Source: CAXMQS01 sp964195995 (GTDB lineage: Bacteria; Actinomycetota; Acidimicrobiia; Spongiisociales; JAOTWH01). From it: a stretch of DNA of 64,000 bases. The stretch spans positions 157,399-221,398 of the forward strand of contig CAXMQS010000094.1 in the NCBI GenBank assembly GCA_964195995.1, read 5' to 3'. Each line of letters starts with the position of its first letter. The stretch's first letter is position 1. This document shows, piece after piece, positions 24,299 through 33,475 of this stretch. The translations under genes were made by a program, and so were the position numbers. Below the pieces are notes generated by a model. The model was given only the letters and a program-made list of their open reading frames with translations, made no database searches and was not told where the DNA came from.

Positions 24299-25876
24299 AT
24301 GACCTCTCCCAACACCGAGTACCTACTCGAGGCGACCGAAGTCTCGAAGCGCTACGGCGCCGTCGTGGCACTGAAGTCTGCCTCCCTGCGGGTGCGCCCC
24401 GGTGAGGCACACGCCCTGATGGGCGCCAACGGTGCGGGCAAGAGCACCCTGGTGAAGGTGCTGACGGGAGCCGTTCGCCCCGAGGGAGGCACGATCAGGG
24501 TGCGCGGCAAGGCGCGGACCGTGCACTCGCCGGCCGAGGCGCGCCGGGGCGGGCTGGTCTCGGTCTACCAGGAGCCGGCGTTGATACCGGACCTGGACAT
24601 CTCATCCAACCTGCGCCTCACCGAGACTCCGCTCGAGCCATTCCGCGACTGGATGGGCAAGCTCGGCATAGATGTCCTCGATCTGTCGGATATGGCGCGG
24701 AACCTTCCACTGGCAACGCTGCGGATCATCGACCTCGCCCGTGCCCTCGCCATTGAACCCGATGTGCTGATGCTCGACGAGATGACCGCAGCCCTGCCCG
24801 CCAACCTCACCGAGCGCGTCCTCCAAGTGGTCGAGGACCAGCGCGGCGGCGAAGGCAGCATCATCTTCATCTCGCACCGTATGACAGAGATCGCTTCTGT
24901 CTGTGACCGAGCCACCGTCCTGCGCGAAGGCGAGACAGTAGGCGTGGTCGATGTGACCGCAGACTCAGCAGATCGGATTGTCGAGCTGATGCTCGGCGAG
25001 GTTGCCGGAGAGATGCTCGAGGGCACCGAAAGGACGGCTCCGGCGTCCCGGGAGCTGGACGAGCCGCCGCGCATCGAGGTGCGCGGCCTGGGATCCAGCG
25101 CCCGCCTGCGCGATGTCACCTTCGACCTCCGCGCCGGCGAGGTGCTCGGGTTGGTGGCCCTCGAGGGCCAGGGTCAGGATGAGCTCTTCGACATCCTTGC
25201 CGGGTCGGAGCGCCCTAGTGCCGGCACGGTCCTGGTGGATGGGCAGGAAGTCTCGTTCCGGCATCCCGCGGATGCGATCCGAGCCGGAGTGGTTTTCGTG
25301 GCTGCCGATCGTGCCGACGCCCTGTTGATGCAGCGGTCGGTGCGCGAGAACATCGCCCTGCCCTTCAGCGTCAGGATGTCGCAGTGGGGCCCGATCAAGA
25401 CCAAGCAGGAGAGGCCCAAGATCGACAAGGCGATCGAAACGCTTCAGATCGATACCCGGGCCCAAAGCGAGGTTCGCCTCCTCTCCGGGGGCAACCAGCA
25501 GAAGGTGACGATCGCCCGTTGGGTCGCCGGTGGAGTGCAGACCATGCTGTGCTTCGATCCAACCCGCGGGATCGACATCCGCACCAAGGCTCAGATCTAT
25601 CCACTGCTCCGAGATCTGGCTGAGGCCGGTGCCGCGGTCCTCTTCTACACCTCTGAACTCAGCGAGATCCAGCTCGCCTGCGACCGGGCGATCGTGATCT
25701 TCGGCGGCGAGGTGGTTGCGGAGATCGACGCCAGGGACGCCGACGAGGCGACCCTCCTGAGGGCCGCACACAATCTTCGCTCGGACGCGCCCCTGCCCGA
25801 ACAGGTGGTCGGCTCGGCAGACGTCGAAGTGGCGGACGCCGGGCAGCAGCCCTCAGGACAAGCGAGCGACCTATGA
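24299..25876 (+). CDS. Sugar ABC transporter ATP-binding protein, duplicated NBD (RbsA/MglA type)
   Basis: A 525-aa ATPase with two nucleotide-binding domains. Domain 1: GANGAGKST Walker A at about residue 41, Walker B LMLDEMTAAL, but the signature motif is degenerate (LPLATLRIIDLARAL). Domain 2: degenerate Walker A (EGQGQDELFD), normal signature LLSGGNQQKV and Walker B-like LCFDPTRGID. Asymmetric sites like this are usual in RbsA/MglA proteins, although loss of the first signature is more extreme. It energises the two permeases encoded next, via ATGA overlap. Confidence 0.92.
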   Translation: MTSPNTEYLLEATEVSKRYGAVVALKSASLRVRPGEAHALMGANGAGKSTLVKVLTGAVRPEGGTIRVRGKARTVHSPAEARRGGLVSVYQEPALIPDLDISSNLRLTETPLEPFRDWMGKLGIDVLDLSDMARNLPLATLRIIDLARALAIEPDVLMLDEMTAALPANLTERVLQVVEDQRGGEGSIIFISHRMTEIASVCDRATVLREGETVGVVDVTADSADRIVELMLGEVAGEMLEGTERTAPASRELDEPPRIEVRGLGSSARLRDVTFDLRAGEVLGLVALEGQGQDELFDILAGSERPSAGTVLVDGQEVSFRHPADAIRAGVVFVAADRADALLMQRSVRENIALPFSVRMSQWGPIKTKQERPKIDKAIETLQIDTRAQSEVRLLSGGNQQKVTIARWVAGGVQTMLCFDPTRGIDIRTKAQIYPLLRDLAEAGAAVLFYTSELSEIQLACDRAIVIFGGEVVAEIDARDADEATLLRAAHNLRSDAPLPEQVVGSADVEVADAGQQPSGQASDL

Positions 25877-26874
25877 GCACCACAGTGAGCACTCCGGAAA
25901 CCCAGATCGCTCGCCAGGTGGGGGCGCTCGCCGGTGCTCTGCGTCGCAACGCCTGGAGTCTCGGCCTCGTCGGGATCCTCGCCGTTCTGTTGGTGTTCAC
26001 GAAGATCATCCAGCCCACCTATGGGGTAACAGGCATCCAGGGGCTGGCCATTTCCGTGCTGCCACTGACGCTGGCGGCGGTCGCCCAGGCCTGCGCCGTC
26101 ATCGCCCGGGGCATCGACCTCTCGGTGGGCTCGATGATGGCGCTGACGAGCGTCGTGGCGGCGGCCGGCATGGATGGCCGGAGCGAAGGGGCCGCCATCG
26201 TCGTCGTCGTCGGCGTGCTCTTGTTGGGCCTTTTGCTCGGCGCCATCAATGGCAGCCTGATCGTGCTCACGCGAGTGCCCGACATCGTCGTCACCCTGGC
26301 GATGCTCTTCGTCTGGGCCGGGTGCGCTCTGCTCGTGCTCAAATCACCCGGGGGCGGGTCGGCGGATTGGCTCCGCGATCTCACCAAAGGGTCGATCGTC
26401 AGCGAGTGGGCACCGAAGGCGGCTGTGTTGCTGCTGCTCATCGTTGGCCTGATCTGGATCCCGATCAGGCGGTCACGGCTGGGGCTATCGCTGTACGCCA
26501 TCGGCAGTGATCCACTGGCGGCATACCGAAGCGGCGTGTCGGTGGCACGCACCAAGATCTTCGCCTACATGCTGGCAGGCCTGTTCTCGGCGCTGGGCGG
26601 TCTCAGCCTCACCGCCAGCACCGGCATCGGCGCACCAGCCCCAGGACCCTACCTGCTGCTGAGCGTTGCGGCCGTGGTGCTTGGCGGCGTGAGCCTGGCC
26701 GGAGGTCGCGGTGGCCTTTTCGGACCGATGGTCGCCGTCGTGATCCTCTCTCTGATCCGGACAGACATGACGTTCCTGAACGTCGACACCAACCTTGCCA
26801 CGGTGACGCAGGGTCTCATTCTCGTCGGAGTCGTCATGATCGGCAGCCTCATCCAACTGCGGAGAGGCACATGA
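25873..26874 (+). CDS. Sugar ABC transporter permease (RbsC type), subunit 1
   Basis: A 333-aa membrane protein with roughly eight to ten hydrophobic segments. The RbsC-family motifs ARGIDLSVGSMMAL (about residues 78-91) and YAIGSDPLAAYRSGV (cytoplasmic loop contacting the ATPase) are present, and GGVSLAGGRGGLFG near the C-terminus. Start overlaps the ATPase stop (ATGA). Paired with a second, diverged permease, so the transporter is probably a heterodimeric importer. Confidence 0.92.
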   Translation: MSTTVSTPETQIARQVGALAGALRRNAWSLGLVGILAVLLVFTKIIQPTYGVTGIQGLAISVLPLTLAAVAQACAVIARGIDLSVGSMMALTSVVAAAGMDGRSEGAAIVVVVGVLLLGLLLGAINGSLIVLTRVPDIVVTLAMLFVWAGCALLVLKSPGGGSADWLRDLTKGSIVSEWAPKAAVLLLLIVGLIWIPIRRSRLGLSLYAIGSDPLAAYRSGVSVARTKIFAYMLAGLFSALGGLSLTASTGIGAPAPGPYLLLSVAAVVLGGVSLAGGRGGLFGPMVAVVILSLIRTDMTFLNVDTNLATVTQGLILVGVVMIGSLIQLRRGT

Positions 26875-27869
26875 GCGCCAGCGGCGACACCGTTACCTCG
26901 CGGCCTCGGCTGCTGTCGCCGGCAGGGTTGCTTGCCCTTCTTCGCGAGAGAACCATCATCCCTCTGTTGGTCATGCTCGCAATTCTCGTTGGACTGAGCG
27001 AGGTGATCCGTCCCGGGATCGTCAGCGCCAACTGGACGGGAGTAATAGTCCGGGCGGCAATTCCGTTGGCGATTCTGGCGGGTTGTCAGACCATAACGAT
27101 GCTGACGGGCGGCATCGATCTCTCGGTTGGGGCGGTGGCCTCGATGTCCGGGTTCCTGGTGGCAACGTTGGTGGGCGACCAGGGGCTCTTGGTCGCGGTC
27201 CTCATCGCGCTGTTGGTCGCCGCCTTGGTTGGCCTTGTCACCGGGATCGGCGTCGGCGCCTTGGGCGTGCACCCGCTCATCATGACCTTGGGCATGAGCC
27301 TGGTCGTCCTGGGCTTTGCCAACGTCTGGCAGGTGCGGAACGTGCAGACGGGATCGGGAGTACCGAGCGAGTTCAGGACGTTGGGCGCCGACTTGTCGTT
27401 CAACGTGGTGCCCGTCAGCCTGGTCGTGTTCGTCCCCGTGGCGATCCTGATCATCGTCGGGCTCAACCGGACGGGCTATGGCCGCCTCCTCTACGCCATC
27501 GGAGACAACCCGGTCGCCTCCCGTCTGTCGGGCGCCAGATCGTGGCAAGTGCTGATCGTGCTCTATGTGATCTCGGCGGTCCTCGCCGCCATCGCCGGGT
27601 TCCTCCTCTCCGGGCTGACCAACGCCGCCAGCGTCACCCTGGCCGACTCGGTCGTGCTCCCGTCCGTGGCGGCCGCGGTGATAGGCGGCACTTCGATCCT
27701 GGGTGGCCGTGGCGGTTACGGGGGCACGATCGTCGGCGCGCTCATCCTGACCGTCATCTCGTCGATCCTCTCGTCGTTGGGCTACCCCGAGGCGGTGCGC
27801 CAGATCCTCTTCGGATCCATCATCGTGTTCGTGGCGGCCGCCTACACCCGCATCACCTCGACAGGCTGA
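26871..27869 (+). CDS. Sugar ABC transporter permease (RbsC type), subunit 2
   Basis: A 332-aa homologue of the preceding permease: TGGIDLSVGAVASM, LYAIGDNPVASRLSG and GGTSILGGRGGYGG motifs, with multiple hydrophobic helices. Start overlaps the upstream stop (ATGA). Last gene of the transporter operon; it runs tail-to-tail into the amidase with a 15-bp gap and no obvious terminator. The solute is unknown; by family a pentose, hexose, polyol or small sugar-like molecule. Confidence 0.92.
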   Translation: MSASGDTVTSRPRLLSPAGLLALLRERTIIPLLVMLAILVGLSEVIRPGIVSANWTGVIVRAAIPLAILAGCQTITMLTGGIDLSVGAVASMSGFLVATLVGDQGLLVAVLIALLVAALVGLVTGIGVGALGVHPLIMTLGMSLVVLGFANVWQVRNVQTGSGVPSEFRTLGADLSFNVVPVSLVVFVPVAILIIVGLNRTGYGRLLYAIGDNPVASRLSGARSWQVLIVLYVISAVLAAIAGFLLSGLTNAASVTLADSVVLPSVAAAVIGGTSILGGRGGYGGTIVGALILTVISSILSSLGYPEAVRQILFGSIIVFVAAAYTRITSTG

Positions 27870-27884
27870 CCAACTGACCGAGAG

Positions 27885-29375
27885 TCAGGCGTGCTCTCCG
27901 GTCAGGGAGCGATTGGCGGGGATCTCGTAGATGTGGTCCCAGGGTCGAGCCCTCTCGAACGCGGCGCTGGCGGCGAAGACATCGATATCCGCCCCGCGTC
28001 GACCCATGACCTGCATGCCAACCGGCAAGCCGTCCGAAAGTCCGGCGGGCAGCGAGACCGCAGGATGGCCGGTGAAATTGGTGAAGTAGGTCATGCACCA
28101 CCCGATCAACGGGTCGACTTCCACCCCCTCAATGGCACTCGGGCCGCGGGTCTCGCCGGTTGTGAGGTTCTCCACCGGCATCGCGGCCACCGTCGGCGAC
28201 ACCAGCACCTCGTGGTCGGTCATGACCGCCTGTAGCGCGTCATAGACCTGAGAGCGCCGCGAGTTGTCGTCGAAGTACTCCATGGCCGACATCGAGGCCA
28301 CGTGATCGGCCCACCGGAGGAACTCGGGAGGGAGGTCGGAACGATGGTCGCCGAGGATGTCGAGCCCGCCTGCTTTCAGGTTGGCGAACCCGTCGAGACT
28401 CAACGGCATGATGAGGCGGCACCACAAGTCGGCCAGCTCCTTCTGGTCGATGTCGATGTCGATGTCGACCTCAACCACCTGGGCCCCGGCTTCCTCGAAG
28501 GCCTTGACCGCCTCCTCGACCACGGCAGCCACCTCAGGCTGTACCGGGTAGACACCCAGGTCGGGCGAGAAAGCGACCTTCCATCCTTCGACGCCTCGGT
28601 CGAGGCTCGCGGCGAAGTCGGGAGTGTCGAGGGCAGAGAACGGATCTCCGGGATGCGGCCCTGCCAGCGCCCCCATGGCCAGGGCAGCATCTGCGACCGT
28701 CCTCGTGATCGGGCCCTCGTAGACGAACGGGGAAACCCCCGAGAAGGCGTTGGGTCTCAGGATCGAAGGGACGCGCCCTGCCGACGGCTGATAGCCAACC
28801 ACCCCGCACCAGGCTGCCGGAATGCGGATCGAACCCCCGCCGTCGGTTCCCTCAGCGATCGGCACCAGACCGTCGGCGACCGCTGCTGCCGGCCCTCCCG
28901 AGGACCCACCGGTGTTGCGGGTGGTGTCAAAGGGGTTCCGAGTCGGTCCGAAGAGGTAATTGTCGGTGGCTCCCCTGAAGCCCATCGCCGGACTGTTGCC
29001 CTTTCCGATGATGATGGCGCCGGCCGCCTCCATCCGCTCCGCCCAGACGCAGTAGCCGTCGATCGAAAAGTCGGCCATCGCCGGGATGCCACCGAAGGTT
29101 GCCGGCCATCCCGGCTTGAAGTCGAAGAGGTCCTTCATGAGAACGGGCACGCCCCGCAGGGGCCCTCCGGGCTCACCCTTGGCAAGAGCCTCCTCGGCCG
29201 ACCGTGCCGACTCCATGGCCTCATCGAAACCCCGATAGACGATGGCGTTGAGACTGGGCTCTCGCTCCTCTACACGCCGCAGCGTTTCCTCCATGACTTC
29301 GACCGGCGACACCCGGCGATCGGCGATGGCGCCGGCGAGGTCGACTGCGGAGCGGTAGGCCATATCGGTTCCCAT
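27885..29375 (-). CDS. Amidase (amidase-signature family)
   Basis: A 496-aa serine amidase. The Ser-cisSer-Lys triad is visible: Lys in PVLMKDLFD at about residue 81, GGSSGGPAAAVADG, and GTDGGGSIRIPAAWCG with the nucleophilic Ser. AGGAGG precedes the ATG; a second ATG 12 nt downstream is possible. A VDIDIDID run comes from a small 6-bp repeat near 28450. No signal peptide. It hydrolyses an amide of unknown identity. Divergent from a hydratase gene and convergent with the sugar permease. Confidence 0.9.
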   Translation of the reverse strand: MGTDMAYRSAVDLAGAIADRRVSPVEVMEETLRRVEEREPSLNAIVYRGFDEAMESARSAEEALAKGEPGGPLRGVPVLMKDLFDFKPGWPATFGGIPAMADFSIDGYCVWAERMEAAGAIIIGKGNSPAMGFRGATDNYLFGPTRNPFDTTRNTGGSSGGPAAAVADGLVPIAEGTDGGGSIRIPAAWCGVVGYQPSAGRVPSILRPNAFSGVSPFVYEGPITRTVADAALAMGALAGPHPGDPFSALDTPDFAASLDRGVEGWKVAFSPDLGVYPVQPEVAAVVEEAVKAFEEAGAQVVEVDIDIDIDQKELADLWCRLIMPLSLDGFANLKAGGLDILGDHRSDLPPEFLRWADHVASMSAMEYFDDNSRRSQVYDALQAVMTDHEVLVSPTVAAMPVENLTTGETRGPSAIEGVEVDPLIGWCMTYFTNFTGHPAVSLPAGLSDGLPVGMQVMGRRGADIDVFAASAAFERARPWDHIYEIPANRSLTGEHA

Positions 29376-29434
29376 GATTCCTCCTGTCTCGGAGTCGGTT
29401 TCCGGGCTCGGAATCCATTATGGCAAGCGTCTAT

Positions 29435-29448
29435 TGGGCCAGGGCCCA
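29435..29448. promoter_or_regulatory. Inverted repeat in the amidase/hydratase divergent gap
   Basis: TGGGCC-AG-GGCCCA, a perfect 6-bp inverted repeat with a 2-nt spacer, flanked by an outer CTA/TAG pair (29431 and 29453). It lies 17 nt before the hydratase GTG, in an 89-bp gap between divergent genes. A plausible operator for a dimeric regulator controlling one or both genes. No regulator gene is adjacent. Confidence 0.35.
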
Positions 29449-29464
29449 GAGGTAGCCTGGCGCT

Positions 29465-30238
29465 GTGTCGTCGAAGCAACCGGTCCCATCGCGTCTTGTC
29501 GAGTTAGCCGCCGGACTGGATGATGCATGGACTCGTTCCGTCACGGTGCCGGCGCCGTCCACTGTTGAGCCGTCACTCACCATCGACGACGCCTACAACA
29601 TCCAGGAACTGATCATCGAAGCACGCGTCGCCGTCGGGCGCCGTCGGGCGGGATGGAAGATGGGCCTCACCTCGGCGCCGCCCCCCGCCACTCCCATCGT
29701 CGGGACCCTGCTCGACGACATGGTGATCCCCTCGGGATCTGATCTCTCCCTGGCAACCATGGTCGCTCCGATGGTGGAGGCAGAGCTGGTGGTTCGTATC
29801 GGCGAGACGATCGACCGGCCTCAGAGCGTCGCCGAGCTGGAGCAAGCCCCACACGAAATGGGCCCGGGCATCGAGGTGATCGACTACCGCACGATCGACA
29901 GCTCCGGGGTCGTCGACTGGGTCGCCGACAACTCCACCGTTGCCTACGCGGTGCTTGGTTCGTTCGTCCCAGTGGCAGATGTCAGCCCGGCCGAGGTCGA
30001 AGCGTCCCTCTCATGTGACGGTGATCATCTCGCCACCGGACGCGCCGACCAGGGCAACCCATTGGCGGCGGTGGCCTGGCTATCGCAACACCTGTTGCAA
30101 CGCGGCCACCCATTGGAGCGAGGCCAGGTCATCCTCACCGGGTCCCTCACCGGACATCATCGAGTTCCAGCAAACGGGGCCGGGTTCACGGCCGAATTCG
30201 GTGGCTTAGGGAACGTCGCCGTCCGCTTCCACTCCTGA
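29465..30238 (+). CDS. 2-keto-4-pentenoate hydratase/decarboxylase-like protein
   Basis: A 257-aa member of the MhpD/XylI family, which hydrates 2-hydroxypenta-2,4-dienoates or decarboxylates oxalocrotonate in aromatic meta-cleavage pathways. Seen: AGWKMGLTS near residue 62, the APMVEAELVVRIG metal site, PGIEVIDYR and LTGSLTGHH with the C-terminal segment. The GTG start is the first in frame near the conserved region. No ring-cleavage dioxygenase is present in the window, so the substrate may be another 2-keto-enoate. It precedes the SDR/CoA-transferase cluster. Confidence 0.82.
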   Translation: MSSKQPVPSRLVELAAGLDDAWTRSVTVPAPSTVEPSLTIDDAYNIQELIIEARVAVGRRRAGWKMGLTSAPPPATPIVGTLLDDMVIPSGSDLSLATMVAPMVEAELVVRIGETIDRPQSVAELEQAPHEMGPGIEVIDYRTIDSSGVVDWVADNSTVAYAVLGSFVPVADVSPAEVEASLSCDGDHLATGRADQGNPLAAVAWLSQHLLQRGHPLERGQVILTGSLTGHHRVPANGAGFTAEFGGLGNVAVRFHS

Positions 30239-30264
30239 CCCCCCGGCCCGAGGAATCGGGTCTT

Positions 30265-30293
30265 TTGACGGGTCCAGGCCTGCTCGGTACGGT
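30265..30293 (+). promoter_or_regulatory. Candidate promoter before the SDR/CoA-transferase operon
   Basis: TTGACG (30265-30270), a 17-bp spacer and TACGGT (30288-30293), giving a start about 35 nt before the GTG of the SDR. A short CCCGA/TCGGG hairpin followed by TCTTTT immediately precedes it and may end transcription from the hydratase gene. Confidence 0.4.
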
Positions 30294-30336
30294 GCCGCGG
30301 TAATCGTTTGCCGATGCTCTTGACCGAGGTTTTCCC

Positions 30337-31110
30337 GTGACTGGTTCTGTGTTTGCGCACGACGCCCTTGCCGACAGGGTCGTCCTCGTCACCGGTGGCA
30401 GCCGTGGCATCGGCGCCGCTATCGCCGTCGCCTGCGCCGATGCGGGCGCCGACGTTGCGGTTGCGTATCGCACCGAAACCAGCGGAGCCGAGACCACAGT
30501 TGCGGCGGTGCGTTCGAGAGGCCGGGAGGCCGAGGCGTTCGCGGCCGACGTACGGGAACCGGAGGAGGTCAATGCCATGGTCGCCGCGGCCCTCGATCGG
30601 TTCGGCAAGATCGACGGACTCGTCAACAACGCTGGCGTCATGCCGGAGAGCCCATTCGCCGACATGACGGTCGACGAGTGGAGGCTCGTGCTCGATGTCG
30701 ACCTGACCGGGGCGTTTCTAGTCAGCAAGGCCGCCCTTCCCAGCATGCTGGAACAGGGTTCGGGCTCGATCGTGATGATCTCCTCGCGGTTGGGCCAGAT
30801 CGGCTTCGCTGGTGTCGCCCACTACGCCGCAGCCAAGGCGGGGTTGTTGGGACTGGCCAAATCCATGGCCAAGGAATTGGGCCCCCAAGGAGTCCGGGTG
30901 AACGTCGTGGCGCCCGGGGTCACCGTCACAGACATGACCACCGACATCGTCGAGGGCGAGGTGGGGCGCCGGCGTCTCGCCGAGCTCCCCTCGGGGCGAT
31001 TCGCTACCGCGGACGATGTTGCCGCCAGCGTGGTGTTCCTGCTCACAGACGCCGCGGCGCTATATCACGGACAGACTCTGTGTCCCAACGGCGGAGGTCA
31101 CATGCCATGA
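30337..31110 (+). CDS. SDR-family 3-oxoacyl/3-hydroxyacyl reductase-like protein
   Basis: A 257-aa classical SDR: VTGGSRGIGAAIA cofactor loop, NNAGVM, MISSRLG catalytic Ser, YAAAKAG catalytic Tyr/Lys. The GTG start is chosen because homology begins a few residues later. The next gene (CoA-transferase) begins 13 nt after the stop, and an enoyl-CoA hydratase follows, so a FabG-like hydroxyacyl reduction or oxidation within a CoA-ester pathway is likely. Confidence 0.86.
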   Translation: MTGSVFAHDALADRVVLVTGGSRGIGAAIAVACADAGADVAVAYRTETSGAETTVAAVRSRGREAEAFAADVREPEEVNAMVAAALDRFGKIDGLVNNAGVMPESPFADMTVDEWRLVLDVDLTGAFLVSKAALPSMLEQGSGSIVMISSRLGQIGFAGVAHYAAAKAGLLGLAKSMAKELGPQGVRVNVVAPGVTVTDMTTDIVEGEVGRRRLAELPSGRFATADDVAASVVFLLTDAAALYHGQTLCPNGGGHMP

Positions 31111-31123
31111 GGAGATCGAACCG

Positions 31124-32683
31124 ATGAAACTCGTCACCGCGGCCGGTGCTGTCCGGGCCGTGGCCAACGGCGCGACTGTGATCATCGGTGGGTCCGGAGC
31201 CGGACACGCCCTGCCCCAGTTGTTCATCGACACCCTCGCCGACATCTACGGCGCCGAAGGCGCACCGAACGACCTCACCACCGTGCGGGTCGTCGGCATC
31301 GGTGACTTCGCCGATCGCGGTTTCTCCCAGCTGGCTCTGCCCGGGTTGATGCGACGCACCATCGGATCGAACATCGGCAACGAGCCCCGACTCGGCGCCC
31401 TCATCGAAAGCGGCGAGGTCGAGGCCTACTCGTTTCCCCAAGGTGTCCTCTCTCAACTGTGCCGGGAGATCGCGGCCGGTCGGCCGGGATTGATCACGGC
31501 GGTCGGGCTCGACACCTACGTCGATCCTCGCCACACCGGAGGCAAACAAGGGACGGCCACCGAGGATCTCGTGGAGGTGGTCGAGCTCGCCGGAGAGGAG
31601 TGGCTCTTCTTCAAGGCTTTCCCCATAGATGTGGCCGTTATCCGTGGCTCGACCATCGACGAGGACGGCAATCTCACCATGGAGGACGAGGCCGTACAAG
31701 GAGAGATGCTGGCCATGGCAATGGCCGCTCACAACTCCGGTGGGATCGTCATCGCACAGGCCAAGCGGCTCGCCGCCGCCAAGAGCCTTCCGGCACGCTC
31801 GGTTGTGGTCCCTGGTGCCCTCATCAACATGGCCTACCTCGACCCCTCCCAGACCCAGACGTATGCCACCGTCCACTCCCCCTACTACTCGGGTGCGCTA
31901 CGCCGGCCCAACACCGATGGCGGAGACCCACCACCGCTCGATGTGCGCAAGGTCATCGCCCGTCGCTCCCTCCTCGAGTTTCGGCCGGGAGACATCTGCA
32001 ACCTCGGATTCGGGATCAGCCAGATGATCGGAGCGATCGCCTGGGAGGAGGGCATCGAGGAACGTCTGGTGCTCACGGTCGAGCAGGGCATATTCGGTGG
32101 GGTGCCGGTGGCAGGCAACGAAGGCGGCGCCGGCTTCAACTATCAGGCCATGATCGACCAGCCATCCATGTTCGACTTCTACGACGGCGGCGGTCTCGAC
32201 ATCGCCAGCCTCTCGTTCGCGCAGATCGACGCCGGGGGCAACGTCAACGTCCACAAGTTTCCTGGTCGCCTGCGAGGACCGGGCGGCTTCCCCAACATCA
32301 GCTCCCGAACCGGCCGGATCAATTTCGTCGGGGCTTTGACCACCTCCGGTCTCCAGGTCGAGGTGACCGATGGGCGTCTCCGTATCGAATCCGAGGGAAC
32401 GCTGCCCAAGTTCGTTGAGTCCGTAGACGAGGTGAGCTTCAGCGGGGCAGTCGCCACCCGCCGCGGCCAACAAGTCCGCTACATCACCGAGAGGGCTGTG
32501 TTCGAGTTGAACGATGGGCGGGTGACCCTTATCGAGATCGCGGAGGGCCTCGCCCCCGACACCGATGTGATCGCCCACATGGGATTCGTCCCCGAGGTCT
32601 CGGACAAGCTGACCACCATGGACAAACGGGTGTTCGCTGAAGCCGCCATGGGCCTTGCCGCCGATTTCGGAGCGAGTCGATGA
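31124..32683 (+). CDS. Acyl-CoA:carboxylate CoA-transferase (family I, PCT/YdiF-like)
   Basis: A 519-aa fused alpha-beta CoA-transferase. IIGGSGAGHALPQ near residue 19 is the CoA-binding glycine loop of the first half. In the second half LTVEQGIFGGVP carries the catalytic Glu that forms the glutamyl-CoA thioester. GGAG lies 9 nt before the ATG. It activates a carboxylic acid by CoA exchange, supplying the enoyl-CoA hydratase encoded with ATGA overlap. Acceptors in this family include short-chain acids; the actual acid is unknown. Confidence 0.88.
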   Translation: MKLVTAAGAVRAVANGATVIIGGSGAGHALPQLFIDTLADIYGAEGAPNDLTTVRVVGIGDFADRGFSQLALPGLMRRTIGSNIGNEPRLGALIESGEVEAYSFPQGVLSQLCREIAAGRPGLITAVGLDTYVDPRHTGGKQGTATEDLVEVVELAGEEWLFFKAFPIDVAVIRGSTIDEDGNLTMEDEAVQGEMLAMAMAAHNSGGIVIAQAKRLAAAKSLPARSVVVPGALINMAYLDPSQTQTYATVHSPYYSGALRRPNTDGGDPPPLDVRKVIARRSLLEFRPGDICNLGFGISQMIGAIAWEEGIEERLVLTVEQGIFGGVPVAGNEGGAGFNYQAMIDQPSMFDFYDGGGLDIASLSFAQIDAGGNVNVHKFPGRLRGPGGFPNISSRTGRINFVGALTTSGLQVEVTDGRLRIESEGTLPKFVESVDEVSFSGAVATRRGQQVRYITERAVFELNDGRVTLIEIAEGLAPDTDVIAHMGFVPEVSDKLTTMDKRVFAEAAMGLAADFGASR

Positions 32684-33456
32684 CCGCCGACCTGATCGTC
32701 GTCGAGGGTGGGCCGATCACGATGATTCGGCTGGAGAATCCGCCGCTCAACCTCGTCACCGTCGAGCTCACCCGGCGCCTCGACCGTGCCCTGGCCGTCA
32801 TCGAAGACGATGACGATGTCCGCTGTGTGGTGGTCACCGGCACCGGCGAGCGAGCCTTCTGCGCCGGCTCCGACGTCAAGGAGTTCGAATCGCTGCGGGG
32901 TCGGGTCGGCGAAGGCAAGCTGCTCCTGGAGAAGGCCGTCTACCGACGGCTGGCTCGACTGCCGGTCCCGACAATCGCTGCCATCGGGGCCGACGCCCTC
33001 GGTGGCGGCCTGGAGCTGGCCCTGTGCTGTGACCTGCGGGTGGCCGACGAGCGGTCGAAACTAGGCCTGCCCGAGGTCCGCCTCGGTGTCATGCCGGGCT
33101 CGGGCGGCACCCAGCGGCTTCCCAGGATCGTTGGAGTCGCCAAGGCCAAGGAGCTCATTCTCACTGGACAGATCATCAGTGCAGCCGAGGCGGCCGAGAT
33201 CGGGCTGGTGAACCGTGTCGCCCCCGCGGGACAGACTCTCGCGGAGGCCATGACGATCGCCGAGACGATCGCGGCCCGGGGACCGATCGCGGTGCGAGAG
33301 GCCAAACGAGCCCTCGACATGGCTGGCGATATGACCCTCGACGAGGGCCTGGCGGCCGAGCTCGACGCCTCCGAACGGATTTTCTCCTCGCAGGACATGC
33401 TGGAGGGGGCACGGGCGTTCTTCGAGAAGAGGCCACCCCGGTTCACCGGTAAGTGA
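32680..33456 (+). CDS. Enoyl-CoA hydratase/isomerase
   Basis: A 258-aa crotonase. Seen: FCAGSDVKEF (oxyanion hole 1), LGGGLELALCCDLRVAD (oxyanion hole 2), GLPEVRLGVMPGSGGTQRLPR with the second catalytic Glu. The catalytic Glu of the hydratase pair falls in the LPEVRLGV segment. ATGA overlap with the CoA-transferase shows translational coupling. It probably works with the SDR and CoA-transferase in a short beta-oxidation-like sequence. Confidence 0.9.
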   Translation: MTADLIVVEGGPITMIRLENPPLNLVTVELTRRLDRALAVIEDDDDVRCVVVTGTGERAFCAGSDVKEFESLRGRVGEGKLLLEKAVYRRLARLPVPTIAAIGADALGGGLELALCCDLRVADERSKLGLPEVRLGVMPGSGGTQRLPRIVGVAKAKELILTGQIISAAEAAEIGLVNRVAPAGQTLAEAMTIAETIAARGPIAVREAKRALDMAGDMTLDEGLAAELDASERIFSSQDMLEGARAFFEKRPPRFTGK

Positions 33457-33475
33457 CGACACACGAGAGGTAGCG

